64,000 nt of DNA from Malachius bipustulatus (taxonomy: Eukaryota > Arthropoda > Insecta > Coleoptera > Melyridae). Below the pieces are notes generated by a model. It did no database searches. It had not been told where the DNA came from and was given only the letters and a program-made list of their open reading frames with translations. A program made the position numbers and the translations under genes. This document shows, piece by piece, positions 34,871-48,428 of this stretch (its first letter is position 1; every line of letters begins with the position of its first letter). The stretch covers positions 5,580,001 to 5,644,000 of the forward strand of contig OU342631.1 of NCBI GenBank assembly GCA_910589415.1, written 5' to 3'.

Positions 34871-37780
34871 GACTTTCGGTATAACTGATTTTAATTCAGT
34901 TCGTCGAAATTAAAAATATAAATGACAAGGTTTTCAGGCTTTCTATTCCAACCATGAGGTTCTCGTGCCTCACCCTGTATACATATTTCGATGCATAAAT
35001 CTTCGGTCCAAATTCCGTTTTAAGTTTTAGAAGTGCAGGATATTTAGCTATCGCTTCGCTCAAATAACTATAATAAGCCCTGGCCTGGAATCCATAATCT
35101 GAATATATTTTTTCTCGATTATTATTCTACGTCATTTTATGAACATGATCAACTCGAAATTTTTGAGTTGATATTTTTTATAATGTCTCTTTTTGTGGAT
35201 ACCTATTTATATGGCATTATTAAAAAATAATAAATGACGGCAAATGGAAACAGGACACTTTTTGAATAAATTTTTGCTTGTTCAGGCGTAGATTGACGCA
35301 AATTCATTCTGCTTCAACATCTTCTTTTTTGCTTTAATAAACCCCATTGCGCTTATTATAGCAAATTCAAATATTTAATATTTTATTCATATTTGGCGAG
35401 TAAGAATTTGTTTTTTTTTTGTTTTTTTTTTATGATAGGTATTAGGTAACAAATTTTATAATAACAATAATGATGGCGATTTAGCATTTACTTTAAATTT
35501 TTTAGCAAAATTGTTTAATAAATATTTGCCTTTTTTTTCTTTTAAAAAAAGTTTTACGTTTACTTACTACCATAGGAATTCGATTTTTTTTTAAATTAAA
35601 TAAGAGCGAGAAAATCCTGAAAGAAGTAGGTATTGTTCATGTTTTCATTATTAACAATTTTTTTTCTGCAATAGAAATATGAACCTTAGATTTTAATAGT
35701 TCTTCCAATGATTTCCAATCCTAAAAAATATTATTTTTAAAATATACCTAAATCAAAGAATATTGTAGACGACTCCACACTTATAATTCGTAACGATAAA
35801 GACAATTGATAGAATTCGATGGATATTAGTCCCTAGCTTCCTCTTTTGCATAGTGCCTATAGGATTTAGGGCAATATTCAGAGATTTAAAGTCATCGTCG
35901 TTGTTGAGGAGTATTCGAATTGTACCTACCTACCTGAGTGTTTGCATTTTTCCTTTACCCTGGTTGAAAATGTGTACTGTTCGTATTATAAATGTTTTAG
36001 CTACTAAAAGGTATATGGTTCGATTTTACAAATTGCTTCGTTCCGTTTTTTGTTTATAATATCTAAGTTAAATTCATGAAAAACATTTAATCATAGCTAA
36101 TCTGAATAAAATAATTATAAAAGATATAAAATTTTATACCCTATAAAAGACTTGCCATGTAAGGTGTTTTATGTACATACCGGAAATAATGTACATGAAG
36201 TCATTGTTCTAAGAATATGTATTATATAGGTTTATGTTTTAGCATTATATAACAAGTTGTCATTCTGTTAAAGACATTAGCTATATAAATATTGTTTTAA
36301 CGTTCGAGATTTAAAAGTAAAGGCTATAGAATCTCTTTTCAGGTACAAAGACCTGAAGCTCGACCTGAAGTTTCTTGGGTCAGTGAGAATAGCTAATTTT
36401 TTCAGGCTTTATACACTTTTGTTAAAAGTATTTAAAATTTCCTGCGAATAGACGTAGGTATACATTCATATTAATTTTATTAAAATTATTAAAATTGTTT
36501 TCATTCGCGGGTTACATATTCATGAGGTCGCCGACTGTCCTTTATTTTAAACACCTCCGCAAAGAATTTTTATTCATTAATATTTTAAGGTGCTTCATAA
36601 ATGATTATTAATCAAAAATTTCTATACATATTTGATGACCTACGTGAATAAAATTAAATATGTGAGTCATTTTGATTCATTTGTCAATATGTACTATTTC
36701 GACATCGTCACTATCATTTTATGTGTAAGGTAAAAAAGAATTGCGTAATTAATAGAATTTTATGCGTTAGTGTCGTGTTTACGCATTACAAATTTATTTG
36801 CATAAATACTAAGGTCTAATTTAATATGCAGGTTTACCTGATTTTAGTACAGATGATTAATGATCGTAATTTACCATATTTTGGAAATTTTTAATTAATT
36901 ACCTACACCTATGCGTATTTAACATGGTTTATTTGTAGTAGTGAAGAATCGCAGTTACTGAGTATAGCGACTATAGAATAGCATAGCGTCTACTGATTGC
37001 TAAATCCAGCGTTGTCTTCACACGAGTGTATACGATTCTAGGAATGACAAAAGACAATATTTATCAAGTTTATTACGAAAATACATTCACAACGGATATC
37101 CTTGTACTTATGCATACGAACTTATGATAGAAGTTATCAAATATACTATGACTGTTTCACTGAAAAATTACCTTACCTTACTACTTTCCCTGAATATTTT
37201 AAAATCAGCATTTTGTGCCATTATTTTTCAATTAACAACCTTTATCATGAAATAATTATTTATCTAAAATATAATTTTTCTCAAAAAAATTATGTTTTCT
37301 TCAGAAGACATCTCAATTTCAGACACATTTTATTTGGTGTGCTTCGCTATAAAACTAAGAAAACTATAAAGAGGCAAAATTTTATCAAATTATGAGCCCA
37401 AGAAAATCTTTTCTCTGTTACATATTAACGGCAAATTATATCAGTGATTTCTGCCTACCTATATGAATTAAAATAAACAGTTCTGCTAGTCTTAGGTAAT
37501 TTGTTTTTTAGAGCATGCACTAAAAATGAGTTAAATACAATTCAGACTCCTAATCTTGACCTTGATCTTTTTCTACAAAAGTTTTCTTCAAGACTGCAAG
37601 ACCAAGACCAATTAGTCTTATCACTGCATATTTTTAAAAGAGTAGGTACCGTGAACGGAATTGTTTTGTAAACTTCCACTTAACCAGCATGTTCAAAGAG
37701 TTATACTCGTACTTCTTCTGTGTCCAAGAAAATAATGAACAACATGGGAATCTTCTAACTTATGGAAACTGCAGAGTCGA
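34871..37780. other. No recognisable gene
   Basis: AT-rich with T-runs (35400-35430, 35530). Frames at 35853-36059 and 37102-37395 are AT-driven and lack family signatures or splice context. A lone ACCCTGTATAC end lies at about 34973. Confidence 0.4.
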
Positions 37781-37784
37781 TTCA

Positions 37785-38425
37785 ACAGGGTGTTTCACCA
37801 GCAGCTCGACATAGCTTAAAGGAGTTGTATGTGGTTTTTCAAGGCGATCAGGATCTGGTTTTGAAATTTCTGGTTTTTGAACTTTCTGAGGCCCTTCGAT
37901 GCTATAGAGGGATTCATGCATTTTGCCGAAATTTTTGATGAGCAGTATCTTTTGAAATAATTAATGGAATTCAATGAAATTTGGTAGATGCTCTACCTAT
38001 CAATACTAATGACGCATTTTCGCCGATAAGAAAACTGCAAGGCCGTACTTAATTTTTCAGGTCTCTATCGGTTTTGTCAAAAAGTTCAACCTATATGCAT
38101 TTTTTTCACTATACTAAGTTTAGTACCATTTTCTAAAAGTACATGAAAAATGCTACAATTGCTGAAAGTATGAAGAAAATAAAAACTTTTAGTTTTTCAG
38201 GATTTCAATTCATAGTTTTTCAGTATTTTCGAAAAATCAAATGTAATTTTTTTAAACTTTAGTTTAGTTACATATTTCAAATAAATTTCCTTGATCTCAA
38301 ACCAAAATGCATCAGCCTGTATAATCGAAACGAAGGGCCTGAGAAAAATTTCTAAACTAGATCCTGAATCGCCTTGAAAGACTACACCTATCCTTAAACT
38401 ATGTCGGTCTGCTGGTGAAATACCT
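37785..38425. mobile_element. Inverted-repeat element, CAGGGTGTTTCACCAGCAG ends
   Basis: The left end ACAGGGTGTTTCACCAGCAG and the right end CTGCTGGTGAAATACCTG are inverted copies. Inversion continues about 150 bp inward (TTTCAAGGCGAT...GGATCTGGTTT / AAACTAGATCCTGAATCGCC). The 640-bp element is non-coding. Confidence 0.7.
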
Positions 38426-38429
38426 GAAT

Positions 38430-39885
38430 AAGTATGTAATAAGAAAACCTGAATAAGTAAAACATTGTCAAATTTGATTCTAAACCGTAGCACGAAATCT
38501 AATATGGAATCTATTTACTTATTTATTTTGAAATTTCTCAATTGGTTCCTGAAATCTGCTGCATAAAGTGACATTTTTTTATTCCCTCAAAGCTTCTAAT
38601 TGCTTCATTGGATTGAGACGAAATGCGGGATTTTTTTATAATTTATCTTTTGATATGATACAACGTGTCTTTAAAACTTTTAATGCTAAAAGTATAGAAG
38701 AAACTAATAAGAAAAAAAATAAAATTCCCGCTAATATTCTTTCAAGGAAAATCTACATATCTCATTGATAAAATTAATTCCTATTCATTAAAAGATCACA
38801 CTAATGCCTCTTTAATGGAATTAATCTCAGTTACTTACATGTCGTATGTAGGTATGCATTTAGGTATGACTGAAAAAATGAAGATAACTTTGATATTTCC
38901 TCTCATTAATTACCCACGTACACCTATTAAAATACAAGGATCGCAAGTCTGAAAGATAATATTGTAGTTCTTCCAGGAAAGGAAAGTTCAAGTGTCAATG
39001 ACAACAAACTGGAAGAAATAGATCTCCTTACATAAAATGATAGTTGGTTAACTATGAAACTGCATACTATCCTAATTACTCATACATGCAAATGCTTAAG
39101 ATGCTTCTATTACGACATTTAAGATAAAAAGTATTCCATTCCGAGATGATCATGAAAGGCAAACTGCTTGTCTTTGCTTGATTCAGTCATCTTTTAGTTC
39201 ATTCATTATTATGGGAAGAGGGCATCAAAATACCTACATAAAACATATTGAATTAAGCAAAGACATCAGTTACAGTAAACGTTTTATTTTTTTAAATAAT
39301 AATTAAATAAATAGTTAGTATCCTGAAAACTGATAATATTTTCTTCTATAAATAAATGTCGATTCTGATTTTCCTTAGATGCAGAAAATACCACTTTGCA
39401 AATAACGGTTGACAAAATTTTTGATTTCTTATAAAAATAACACGCATATTTCAAGCTTCTAAAATGAACAACTTCAATTATATCATAAATGGTACCAAAT
39501 GAGAGATAATTTGAATATCTACTGTCAAAACAGTGTGACCAACTTGAGATCACACTATACATTTCCGGTTCTCAACTGGGTATACTTAACCAGAAAATGG
39601 TTGAATATGGAGGAATACAATTTTAACATTTCGAGTTCGGATTGATTTTAATTAACATATTACCAATACAGAGCGACCAAAAAATTAGGTCGCCATAAAT
39701 TAGAAGTTTTTACCATGCATATTTCCATAGCTCAAAAACCTAGTTTTTTATATTTATACCCAGATGAGTGCCGAAAACATTACGTGATCTTAAGTTTTTT
39801 AAACTGTTTTCAGTATAAATAGAATAAAATTAGATTCACCGTGAGTGGGTCATTGTGACTCCTCCACTGCGACAAAAAATCTATT
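38430..39885. other. No recognisable gene
   Basis: AT-rich. Frames at 38568-38768 and 39284-39562 are probably chance. Confidence 0.4.
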
Positions 39886-39889
39886 GTGG

Positions 39890-40571
39890 CTTCCTAATCA
39901 TGACTAGATAGTAACCCCATAACGTCAGCCTCTTTGAGGAAGCTGACCATCTCGGCTATTGATAATGTATCCATGTCCTATGGTGTGAGGAAGTTACTCC
40001 CGAAGATGTGTAGTCTCGTTCTTCCCAAAGCGGAACTCTCATTGAATGAGTTTTGCTTTTTTGTCATCCTCCAAGCATAGGCGGCATTCAGGGCTATTCG
40101 CTGAACTCATGCTTGCAGTGTCCAGTATGGACCTATTGGCTGTCAGTTCTTTCCTGTTAAGCTCCAATAATTCTTTGGACCTTTTTTGGACCAAAGCTGG
40201 TTCTGGTTCGATAAATTCGGAATCAGTACATTTCCTAGCCAGAGAGTCGGCCAGCTCGTTCTCTCCATATTTCAGACCAACTTGGACTTGCAGTGGCTGG
40301 AGCTACGGGCTTTTAAAGCCGATTGGCAGTGCATGTTTTCTATATCTACGCACAGAGCTCTATGTCATTGAGTTCGTCCTGTAAAGTTGTTGCGTGGTGG
40401 TTCAAGCTCGAGGAGATTCTCTTCTTCGAACCGGCGCTACAGACCCCAGCTCCAGTTCCTATGGACGTCTTGGATTAATCGGTAAACCATCTCAAGTATG
40501 ATGTCAGTTCTGTTGTCCTTCCGCACGTCTCTTCCCATTAGAAGGACCTTATACGCAGAGCGGTTCATCAA
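39890..40571 (-). pseudogene. LINE RNase H and C-terminal relic
   Basis: On the minus strand, in order: FTD-SKTSIGTGAGVCSAG with one stop in the FTDGS motif (the catalytic Asp of RNase H), then HHATTLQDELNDIELC (containing the Glu-bearing helix), ENMHCQSALKALRSS-like sequence and, after a frameshift, GENELADSLARK, matching the 'G-N--AD-LAR' end of retrotransposon RNase H. A cysteine stretch ECRLCLEDDKKAK and the terminal LSIAEMVSFLKEADVM complete it. This order (RNase H, Cys-rich knuckle, 'L--FI-A-GL' tail) belongs to I/R1-type non-LTR elements. A 5'-truncated, inactive copy. Confidence 0.8.
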
Positions 40572-40574
40572 TTT

Positions 40575-41945
40575 TATCCGACTGCGATTTTTACAGTAAA
40601 TAATTTAAACTGAATCCTGAAAAAATTAGTCGCATGATATTCAAAGTTCTTCTATCTTTTATTTCGTACCATTTTCATCCCTCTAGGTCAGAATGGGAAG
40701 CAGCAATCTGCAAATTTCTTGATCATGAATTATCCTAAGATCAGTCTCTAGAGTGGTGAACCTGTACAAAAATAAAACTGGCTTCGAAGATAACATGACA
40801 TAATATGCAGAAACAATCTTAAATCACGCATGATCTTGTAAGCTAATTATTATTCAACCCTTATTTTCCGCCTCATAATTTTCAACAAATAACTGTATTT
40901 TTCATTACTATTTTACCCTTACTTATCATCAAACAATGCTTCAGGATGATGTACATGATTGTGTCTTATGTAATAATTTTCTACAAGGTGAAATTTTTTA
41001 CTGACAAATTAATTCATGATATGTATGCGTTATTTCGTACAGTCCGATAACGACAATTTTAATTCGAGTCAATGTGGATGTTATTTGTTGTTTAGTTTCA
41101 TCAATTGTTAATGTTTATTTACCTTGAAGACCACACTCGCTACGTCATCGAGAGATCGAATGGAGAACTCTATTATAATTATGTCAATTGAATTTGTCCA
41201 CATCAGTTGCATAATATCGTACTTTGATTCTCGCGACGCTTCAGGTGTGTAGACTTTTGCGTGGAGAAATTGAAATTTTATTTTATGCTAAAAAGATATT
41301 ATAGATCTTGAATATAAGAAAAAATAAGAAAAGGTACTGAAAATTAAAAGAAAAACTGGATTATATAACTAGTAATAACTAACTTTTACCGTGTACTTTT
41401 GTAGAACACTTTGAATATATACTTAATACCAAAATTTCTAAATCGTTGTGAAATCAATAAGAGTTTGAAAGGGCAAATTATTATGTACCTACCTATATGT
41501 AAATAATATTTTCCCGTCTACCTATGTAAGTTTAGAATTTCCACCTAGCTTCCATCACAAGCAATTTTAAATTTTTAACGATATAAGGGGTAGGTATTCA
41601 GTGAAATCTACAATGAAGGGCTTTTTTGTTCTTTGCGTAATCTGAATAAAAAATTTAATTAAGAAATTCCGTTTCTCGTTTTTCAGCAATACTATACTTC
41701 TACTAATAGACCAAAAGCTTTATTCCTTTAATTCTTTTCTGAAAATTCTAAGCCATCTTTATAAATTATCAATAATTAGAGTCTACTCTTAGTAATCACT
41801 AATCAGTAGGTGTAGACTTAAAAAAAATGACTACCAAAAATTTTCAAAATTAAGCAAAGAAATAAATTTAAAAAATGTATAAATTACTTCAGTCACACTG
41901 CATGTAGAAACAAAAAATACTAATAATGGTTTCTCAGCGACACAA
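40575..41945. other. No recognisable gene
   Basis: AT-rich, no repeats identified by eye. Confidence 0.4.
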
Positions 41946-41952
41946 CCCCAAT

Positions 41953-42020
41953 GGCATGATAAGTGACATCGATGTTTCACTGGTTATTTCCAGCTCATCA
42001 GTCTGACATATTATCACCAC
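41953..42020 (-). ncRNA. Type I hammerhead ribozyme, family H1, complete core
   Basis: Reading the minus strand: stem I strand ending GTCAGA, CTGATGA (42001-41995), stem II GCTGG-AAATA-ACCAGT (41994-41979), GAAA (41978-41975), stem III CAUCGAUG with a two-base loop, then GUC (cleavage after the base opposite 41965) and the second stem I strand ACTTATCA. All invariant core bases are present. Stem II has four Watson-Crick pairs plus a G-U. Short stem III is typical of hammerheads in Penelope-like elements and retrozymes, which often cleave best as dimers. Stem I pairs imperfectly here (TGATAA with TTATCA after an unpaired stretch). The downstream ~100 bp (to about 42115) is shared with 52260-52350. 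Confidence 0.65.
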
Positions 42021-42370
42021 CAGAAGGAGTGTGCCAAATAGAGAGGAAAGAGATCTACACGAGTAGATTGATTTGTCGGAAACATAAGTGACTTGCAAGG
42101 CAAATGCCATCTAACGACTGAAAGTATTACAACTTTCAATATGTCATCAGATATTCTCTCAGAGAAATCTGAAATTTTTAAATATTAAATCGAACGAATT
42201 ATAATAAGAAATAATTTTTTTTCATAACTTCAATTTAACTATAAATCGACACACTTCGTGTCAATGATTAATTTGGAGTTGGTGATGGGAGATGAAGGTT
42301 ACTTGCACCCTTAAATATGTAAATTTCAAGCTAATAGTGACTGGACTCAGAGATTTTAAGATATTATTTA

Positions 42371-42761
42371 TACAGCGGGTAGCTCACGGCTCTGGCATCG
42401 GAATAAAGCGCTTAAACCGTTTGAAAATTTTAAAATGCTTCAAATACAAAAGTTGCTCATAAAAACTAACAATATGCAAGAAAATTATCTTCACTTATAG
42501 AGCTACTCTATAAGTGAACTCAATTTAAACTGCGACTGTAAAAACCATTCTTCTTGGATTATTTAAGACAATTTTCAAAATATACGGGGCATTCAATTTA
42601 AAATAAGACAGTTGACTGTTGTTAGAAACTTTTGGGACACCTCTATAACTGAAAATAATTTGCTCACATAGGACTATAGTAATTCTGAGCAACTTTTTTA
42701 TTTCAAGCATTTGCAAACGGTTTATGCGCTTGAGTGCGTGAGTCGTGGGCTACCTTCTATA
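42371..42761. mobile_element. Inverted-repeat element, TACAGCGGGTAGC ends
   Basis: The left end TACAGCGGGTAGCTCACGGC and the right end GCCGTG-like GTCGTGGGCTACCTTCTATA are inverted copies. Matching continues inward through AAGCGCTTAAACCGTTTG / CAAACGGTTTATGCGCTT and TTGCTCA. It carries a perfect local hairpin (ACTTATAGAG/CTCTATAAGT) near 42500 and part of a GACATGTAAACCG-family arm (TTCAATTTAAAATAAGAC). Confidence 0.6.
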
Positions 42762-42764
42762 AGT

Positions 42765-44465
42765 AGATAAAATAATCTCAAATTATCAGAGATTTGGGGA
42801 AAAGCAAGACCCTATCATATAATATGATACTCACAGGCTAAAATTTGAAAGCCTTCTCGCAAAAACAAAATATGTACTCCATTAAAATTTTTTTTTTGTA
42901 AAAATAACGAAATACTCTTTGAAACATAGTCTTTTGAGAGTCGCGGTCTTAGTCTACACCCTGCCACAAATTTTTTTTATATTGGTATCGGTTGTGAGAG
43001 CTAGGGGCATGAAATAAGGTAGATGACTTAACGTATACTTCCTTAAACTTAGGGTTAAGATATCCTTCACTTAAGACACCCAATAATTGCGTGTAGGTAC
43101 CTTGCACCCTTATGGCAATATTCAGGAATCCGAATTATGGATTTAAGTTTTATTAAACCTAGGTATATCACTGGTTCGATAACCGCCAAGTAAGGTATCT
43201 GCCCAGATTTTCCTTTTTGAACGATTTTTTGTATTTTTTTTCCAGTATTGGATATAGGTATCTACAAGGGATAAATCCTGATGTTACCTGTTACGTTCAT
43301 TATGATCTGTTGAATGCAAAATGTCGTGCATAACTTGGATTAATTTAAAGCAATATTAATTTATTTAATGAAGATTTCCAAAGTACATATATTTTTTTCT
43401 ACATATGAAGAATCCGAGAGATGCAAGTACGTTATCTGATATGCTTTGTTAGGTATTATCTACCCCGTTTTAATTGACCTAATTCGCTGAGATTATGGTT
43501 CCTATGGTCGCTTTGGCTGTGCTCAGAATACATTGATACATAAAACACATATCCACCCCTTTACATAGTTATGTTCTTGTATGAAAAATTAATGACAATA
43601 ATAATAAATAGCTCTGTTTAGTTTTCATTGAATGTGACTGCCGCTAATAATCTGAACTGCCAATAAATATTTATTTACTTGTTTTTTAATTTTTGCACAT
43701 AATTTATAATATGTAACAAGTTAATATATTCAATCCAGTTAATCCTACAAAACATAGATACGTAATTAATTTATTTTCAATAAAAGTACACCCTTCCTGT
43801 TGTAGATTATTAAATTATGAACTTTTATTGATTTATAGGTAAGTAAGTAGATACCCATTTGAATTTAAAATTTTTTTCGAATCAAAGTAAGTTTCTTTAT
43901 TTCTACATTTGGTCAGTATTTACATCCGCGGCTCCTACAGTTTCACTATGGCACCTATATAGGGGTGGAGAACATACCTATAGTAACACCAGGAAGGTAT
44001 TAATTTGCTTTGCAAATGAAAGATAAGCGAACAAAAGGGCATCAAAAGGTCTTCCTGAGTGCGGACCTGTTTAGAACAGCGAAAATCACAATAAACATGC
44101 AAGGTCAGAGTGTCGAGTGGACGGCGGAAACTCGTAATATCAACATACGTAACATACGAACCGCATTCGAATTTCAAACGTAGTCGGACAATAATAGCGA
44201 GCGATGTCGCGTATTTTGGAATATAAATGCAAAATTCAAAATAAAAACTGTGCTACTGTTTATCTCGAAGATATTCCTTGCCCTGAAAGTGAAAAAAAAT
44301 AGAAATTCGACCGTAGTGCCAAAGAGGCCTTAGTGGTGACCTTGATATTAGTTTGCAATGGCTGATTTTAGCTTCTTACCCACCCAGCACCCCTATTTCG
44401 CTCATCGGTCCCGAAAAAATTGATGAGCCGCGGATGTATACAATTACCCTACATTTATCTAAATT
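42765..44465. other. No recognisable gene
   Basis: AT-rich except 43930-44330, which has more GC but no convincing frame (minus-strand frame 43935-44177 lacks motifs). Confidence 0.4.
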
Positions 44466-44468
44466 TTT

Positions 44469-45240
44469 TATACTGTGCTCGAGAAAAGTAAGGAATAAAT
44501 TCGATAAAACGGAAAGCGCTGTTTTTTTGAATAAATAAAAAAATAGGTCGATTTTCTTTTTGAGTTCTTGAACTTTTGACATAATATTGGGGTATACAGG
44601 GTGATGCGCGAAAAAGTGGTGACGTCATCGGTATATTTTTTTAAATGACAACCCTCTTTTTTATTCCCTTTTTTGATACTTCATTCAATTGCCAATACAT
44701 TAATGTAATCATTTTGTAACATTAAATGACGAAATTTCTGTGAAAATAACTTAATTTGGAGAGATTAAATTTAATAGACAGATTTACCTAATAGATTTAA
44801 TTTAATTTAATTTAATTTAACAGATTTAATTTAATAGACTTAATTTAATAGACAGATCTTATAAAATTTCCATGGAAACAGTCATTTTTATTTAATTTTT
44901 TTTTATTGTAAATGTTTCGATTTTTACATCAGTAAAAAGTGCACAATTTCGACTCACAAGCTGTTTTCTCAGAAATTTCCTTATTTAAGGTTACAAATTG
45001 ATTACATTACCATACTGGCAATTAAATGAAGTATAAAAAAATGGAATAAAAAATAAGGGTTGCTATTTAAAAATAATTCCGATGACGTCATCACTTTTTC
45101 GCGCATCACCTTGTATACCCCAATATTATGTCAAAAGTTGAACAACTCAAAAACAAAATCGACCTGTTTTTTTATTTGTTCAAAAAACAGCGCTTTTCGT
45201 TTTATCAAATTTATTCCTTACTTTTCTCGCGCACTGTATA
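44469..45240. mobile_element. Large palindrome with CRE-like sites in both arms
   Basis: The ends TATAC(T/A)GTGC(T/G)CGAGAAAA are inverted copies. Arms of about 300 bp match well. Midway in each arm an inner CAGGGTGATGCGCGAAAAAG block is followed by the palindrome TGACGTCA (44620-44627 and 45083-45090), the classical CRE. The loop (44760-44880) is a simple TTTAATTTAAT-type repeat. Non-coding. Confidence 0.7.
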
Positions 45241-45244
45241 CTAG

Positions 45245-45450
45245 TGGCCTCACCTTTAAATTAGAGAAAAGTTGCACAATTCTATATTTATTAAGAATCT
45301 GAAAAAACTTTGCATACCTTCTTCAGGCTTTTGTTTGAATATCCTAAAAAAACTGAAACATCGAGATTACTTATTTCAATCATATCTTTTTCATTATCGA
45401 CAGTAAACAAATATTTTTTATATGTTTACATAAATCGTCGTGAGCTATCC
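45245..45450. repeat. Single arm related to 28480-28640
   Basis: Shares TTAGAGAAAAGTTGCACAAT, TTAAGAATCTGAA and 'ATTTCAATCATATCTTTTTC'-type blocks with the interleaved repeats at 28.5-29.3 kb. No second arm. Confidence 0.45.
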
Positions 45451-45479
45451 AATTGCCAATTTAAAATTTTTAAAACTAT

Positions 45480-46815
45480 GTATATCCAATATGTATAATT
45501 TTCATTTAGTACGAGTATGTAAAACTTTTGTTTTCCTTATTGCCGTTACGAGGGTCGTCCTATTGTTTTTCCACGTTATTCGGTCTAAAAAGATCAAGGA
45601 AACCAAAAATCTATTACTTATATGATTAATGAAAAAATAAATTTTTTAAAATTTTATCCGTCTGAATTTTTTTTTCACAAAATGTTGTAAAAACCATAAG
45701 GCAACCACTGTGAATGAAAAAACAAGAAAAATCGAAACTATCCTAAAATATTTGTGACTTTCATAATTTGTAAAATTTTATTAAATATAAAAATGACCTT
45801 TAGGGACTCTACAATAATGCAAGCTGAACATTGACAGTAGGCAGTAGTTTGAATTTGACATACCTACCTACGTACGACAGAATAGGACGACACAGTTATT
45901 ATAGAATTGACATAACAATTGAATAATGCGGTCATTGTTCAATCCACCTGTCATTATAATTCGATGCTTTAGTTAAAATTGCACTAATAATAATTGATTT
46001 CTTATTTAAAGGATTGTTTCGCCATTAATGAATGATGAATACTTGTACAATTTGATGGTAGGTACCTATATCACATTCTACAATTTTCGTATACTAGAAT
46101 GCGTCCAGTGTTTCGGAAATACGTCTGCCTCCATTGTAATAATTAGCGGTGATTAAAATAATTGTTATATCACTGCATGTTGATTGATAGTTTTCATTAT
46201 TATTATTAGTATAATTTGACAATAATTATTGATTTTAATTGATTGAAATTCGACTGATACCTGCTGCAATCCAAACAAACTTGGGTCTTCCCTAAATTAT
46301 GAACTAAAAGGGAAAGTCCTGAAAATTTATTATTTGAACTATAAAATACAAAGATTACAAAATAACTCTTTTTAAAAATCAATCTGAATTGAAGCAGTAC
46401 TCTGTTAGTTATAAAATTGTTATATCATGGCTATTAATTATTAATTCAAATGATAGAGAATAGACTAGACTGACTATCTTTTTGTGTAAGAGATTTGTTA
46501 AAATAAATATTCATACTCATACCGAAATTAGAGGTCAGTGGGTAGAACCATGGCCAATTTTGTATCAATTACTACACAAATGCTTCACTGTTGTCTCTAA
46601 CTATCAAATTGTTGACCATTAATAATATTTTAATAGCAACTTCCACGTGTTGGGAATGAAATTGATCCGATTGCTATCAAAGTTACTCACTTATACGGTT
46701 ACAAATTGGGCGTCGAATATAGGTCATTGATAAAATTTCACAGGAAATATTGCAAACCATAAATATTCAGATTGACCAAATCTTTAATAAGCAAAAAAAA
46801 ACAACGTCAATAATA
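45480..46815. other. No recognisable gene
   Basis: AT-rich, no coding or repeat structure recognised. Confidence 0.4.
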
Positions 46816-46817
46816 AT

Positions 46818-47740
46818 ACAGGGTGTTAAAAATTAGTAGGTCCGGCTTTTAGCCACAGATTATTTGGGCTAAAATAATGGGACCTCCCTCATGCCATTTT
46901 TCACATAGGCGTCCCTATTTCATTATATAGGGCGACAAAGTAAAATTTTAAAAGAAGTTTTTTTTATTAATAGGTATCTCCATTGCTTCTCAAGATATTC
47001 AGTTGAAATGTTGCACCAATTTTCTCATGAAGACACATTTTCTGCTATATTTGTGCTAGTTCATAGAGAATCAAAGCGCGAGCCGAGGGAACGGCGGTTG
47101 CATAACACGTTGACCCCCCAACTTTTTCCTGCGTACGCCCCTGTTTTGAAGGTGTTGTTTTTTAGAGCAGGCAGTCGGTTCTTTTATTTTTTCATTGTTG
47201 TAAAATTTTGATACAGGGCTTGGTTTAAGAGACATATTGCAACTTATTTGACTATGAGTCATTGATCAACTCACTGTTTTATGCTACATGCCTAGAGCTT
47301 GCCATTATAAAGAAAAATCTTTGAAAATCAGGGAATTAAGTTTGAGTGAGTTACCAGGTGATAAAATGTATGTTCAACCAAAACTCTTACCAAAATTACA
47401 GTCGATTATTATTATTTTGAATGAAACATAGATAAATAAATAAGTTGAAATATATCGTAAACCAAGCTCTGTATCAAAATTTTACAGGAGTGAAAAAATA
47501 ATACAAATGAATTATTGATCTAAAAAACAATACTATTGCACCAGGGGCGGACGCAGGAAAAAGTTGGAAGACAAAAAGTGTGTCGCCATGAGAGAAATTT
47601 GTGCAAATTTTCAGCTGAATATCTTGAAAAGCAACGGAAATATTAACAAAAACCCTTTGTAAACCTCTTTGACACACTGCATCTTGAAAGAGGGACTCCT
47701 ATGTGAAAAATGACATTAGTAGTCTTAAAACCGATAATGT
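46818..47740. mobile_element. ~920-bp inverted-repeat element with ~400-bp arms
   Basis: Starts TACAGGGTGTTAAAAATTAG. The left arm runs to about 47235 and the right arm from about 47455 to 47740. Matching blocks are TTTTTCACATAGG(C/A)GTCCCT, CAACTTTTTCCTGCGT(A/C)CGC, and AAAATTTTGATACAG(G/A)GCTTGG, all inverted in the right arm. Arms differ by about 15-20%, so the element is old. No coding function. Confidence 0.7.
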
Positions 47741-48033
47741 CAAGCGAATTTAGACATGTTAAAGTTCAAAATAACGCTTTAATGTCCTGATATTTTCATT
47801 GACATTTTTATAGTTATTTAATTCATTTCACTGTTACTGTACTGCACAAAACTTGATATTCGCCGGAACTTACTTGTGTGTTAGTTAAGTAAGAGATTAC
47901 GTGTTTGACGTAACTTAAGTGAGAAGAGCAGAGTTAGCAATATTAAGTATTGAGACATGGACGACGGAGTCAAAAACGACTGTTTTACTAACTTTTAAAC
48001 TTGAGGACGCACAACAGACTCAAAGTTATTCAA

Positions 48034-48316
48034 CAATTGAACCTTTTATGCTGCAACAACGTTGTAAGTGCTAAAAGTAAATTTTGCGGGAAGTCGAAAT
48101 AAACATTTTTTGTGAAGCAATAGGTATATAATATATCAGCTTACAAACATTAATATACCTATTAATTACTTATATTCATTAATTAACATTAATATAATAA
48201 TGTTTGTAAGCTGATATATTATATACCTATTGCTTCACAAAAAATGTTTATTTTGACTTCCCGCAAAATTTACTTTTAGCACTTACAACGTTGTTGCAGC
48301 ATAGGGTTCAATTAAA
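48034..48316. repeat. ~280-bp almost perfect palindrome
   Basis: The arms (about 48034-48170 and 48180-48316) are inverted copies, differing at only one or two positions plus a 2-base gap near the ends. Outer blocks: AATTGAACC and TATGCTGCAACAACGTTGTA. The two halves nearly touch. It should extrude as a cruciform or transcribe into a long hairpin; either very young or maintained. Confidence 0.8.
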
Positions 48317-48428
48317 ATGGAATTTCCATTTGCGAAATAATGAAAGATCATAAAAGACCCAAAATACAAAATCCCCAATTGAATGCTTTATAGTCATATT
48401 CTGTTTTCATTCTCGTAGGCCTGTTCAG

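Noticed and set aside
43170..43190. GGTTCGATAACC string resembling a tRNA T-loop
   Set aside because: No acceptor, D or anticodon stem can be formed around it.
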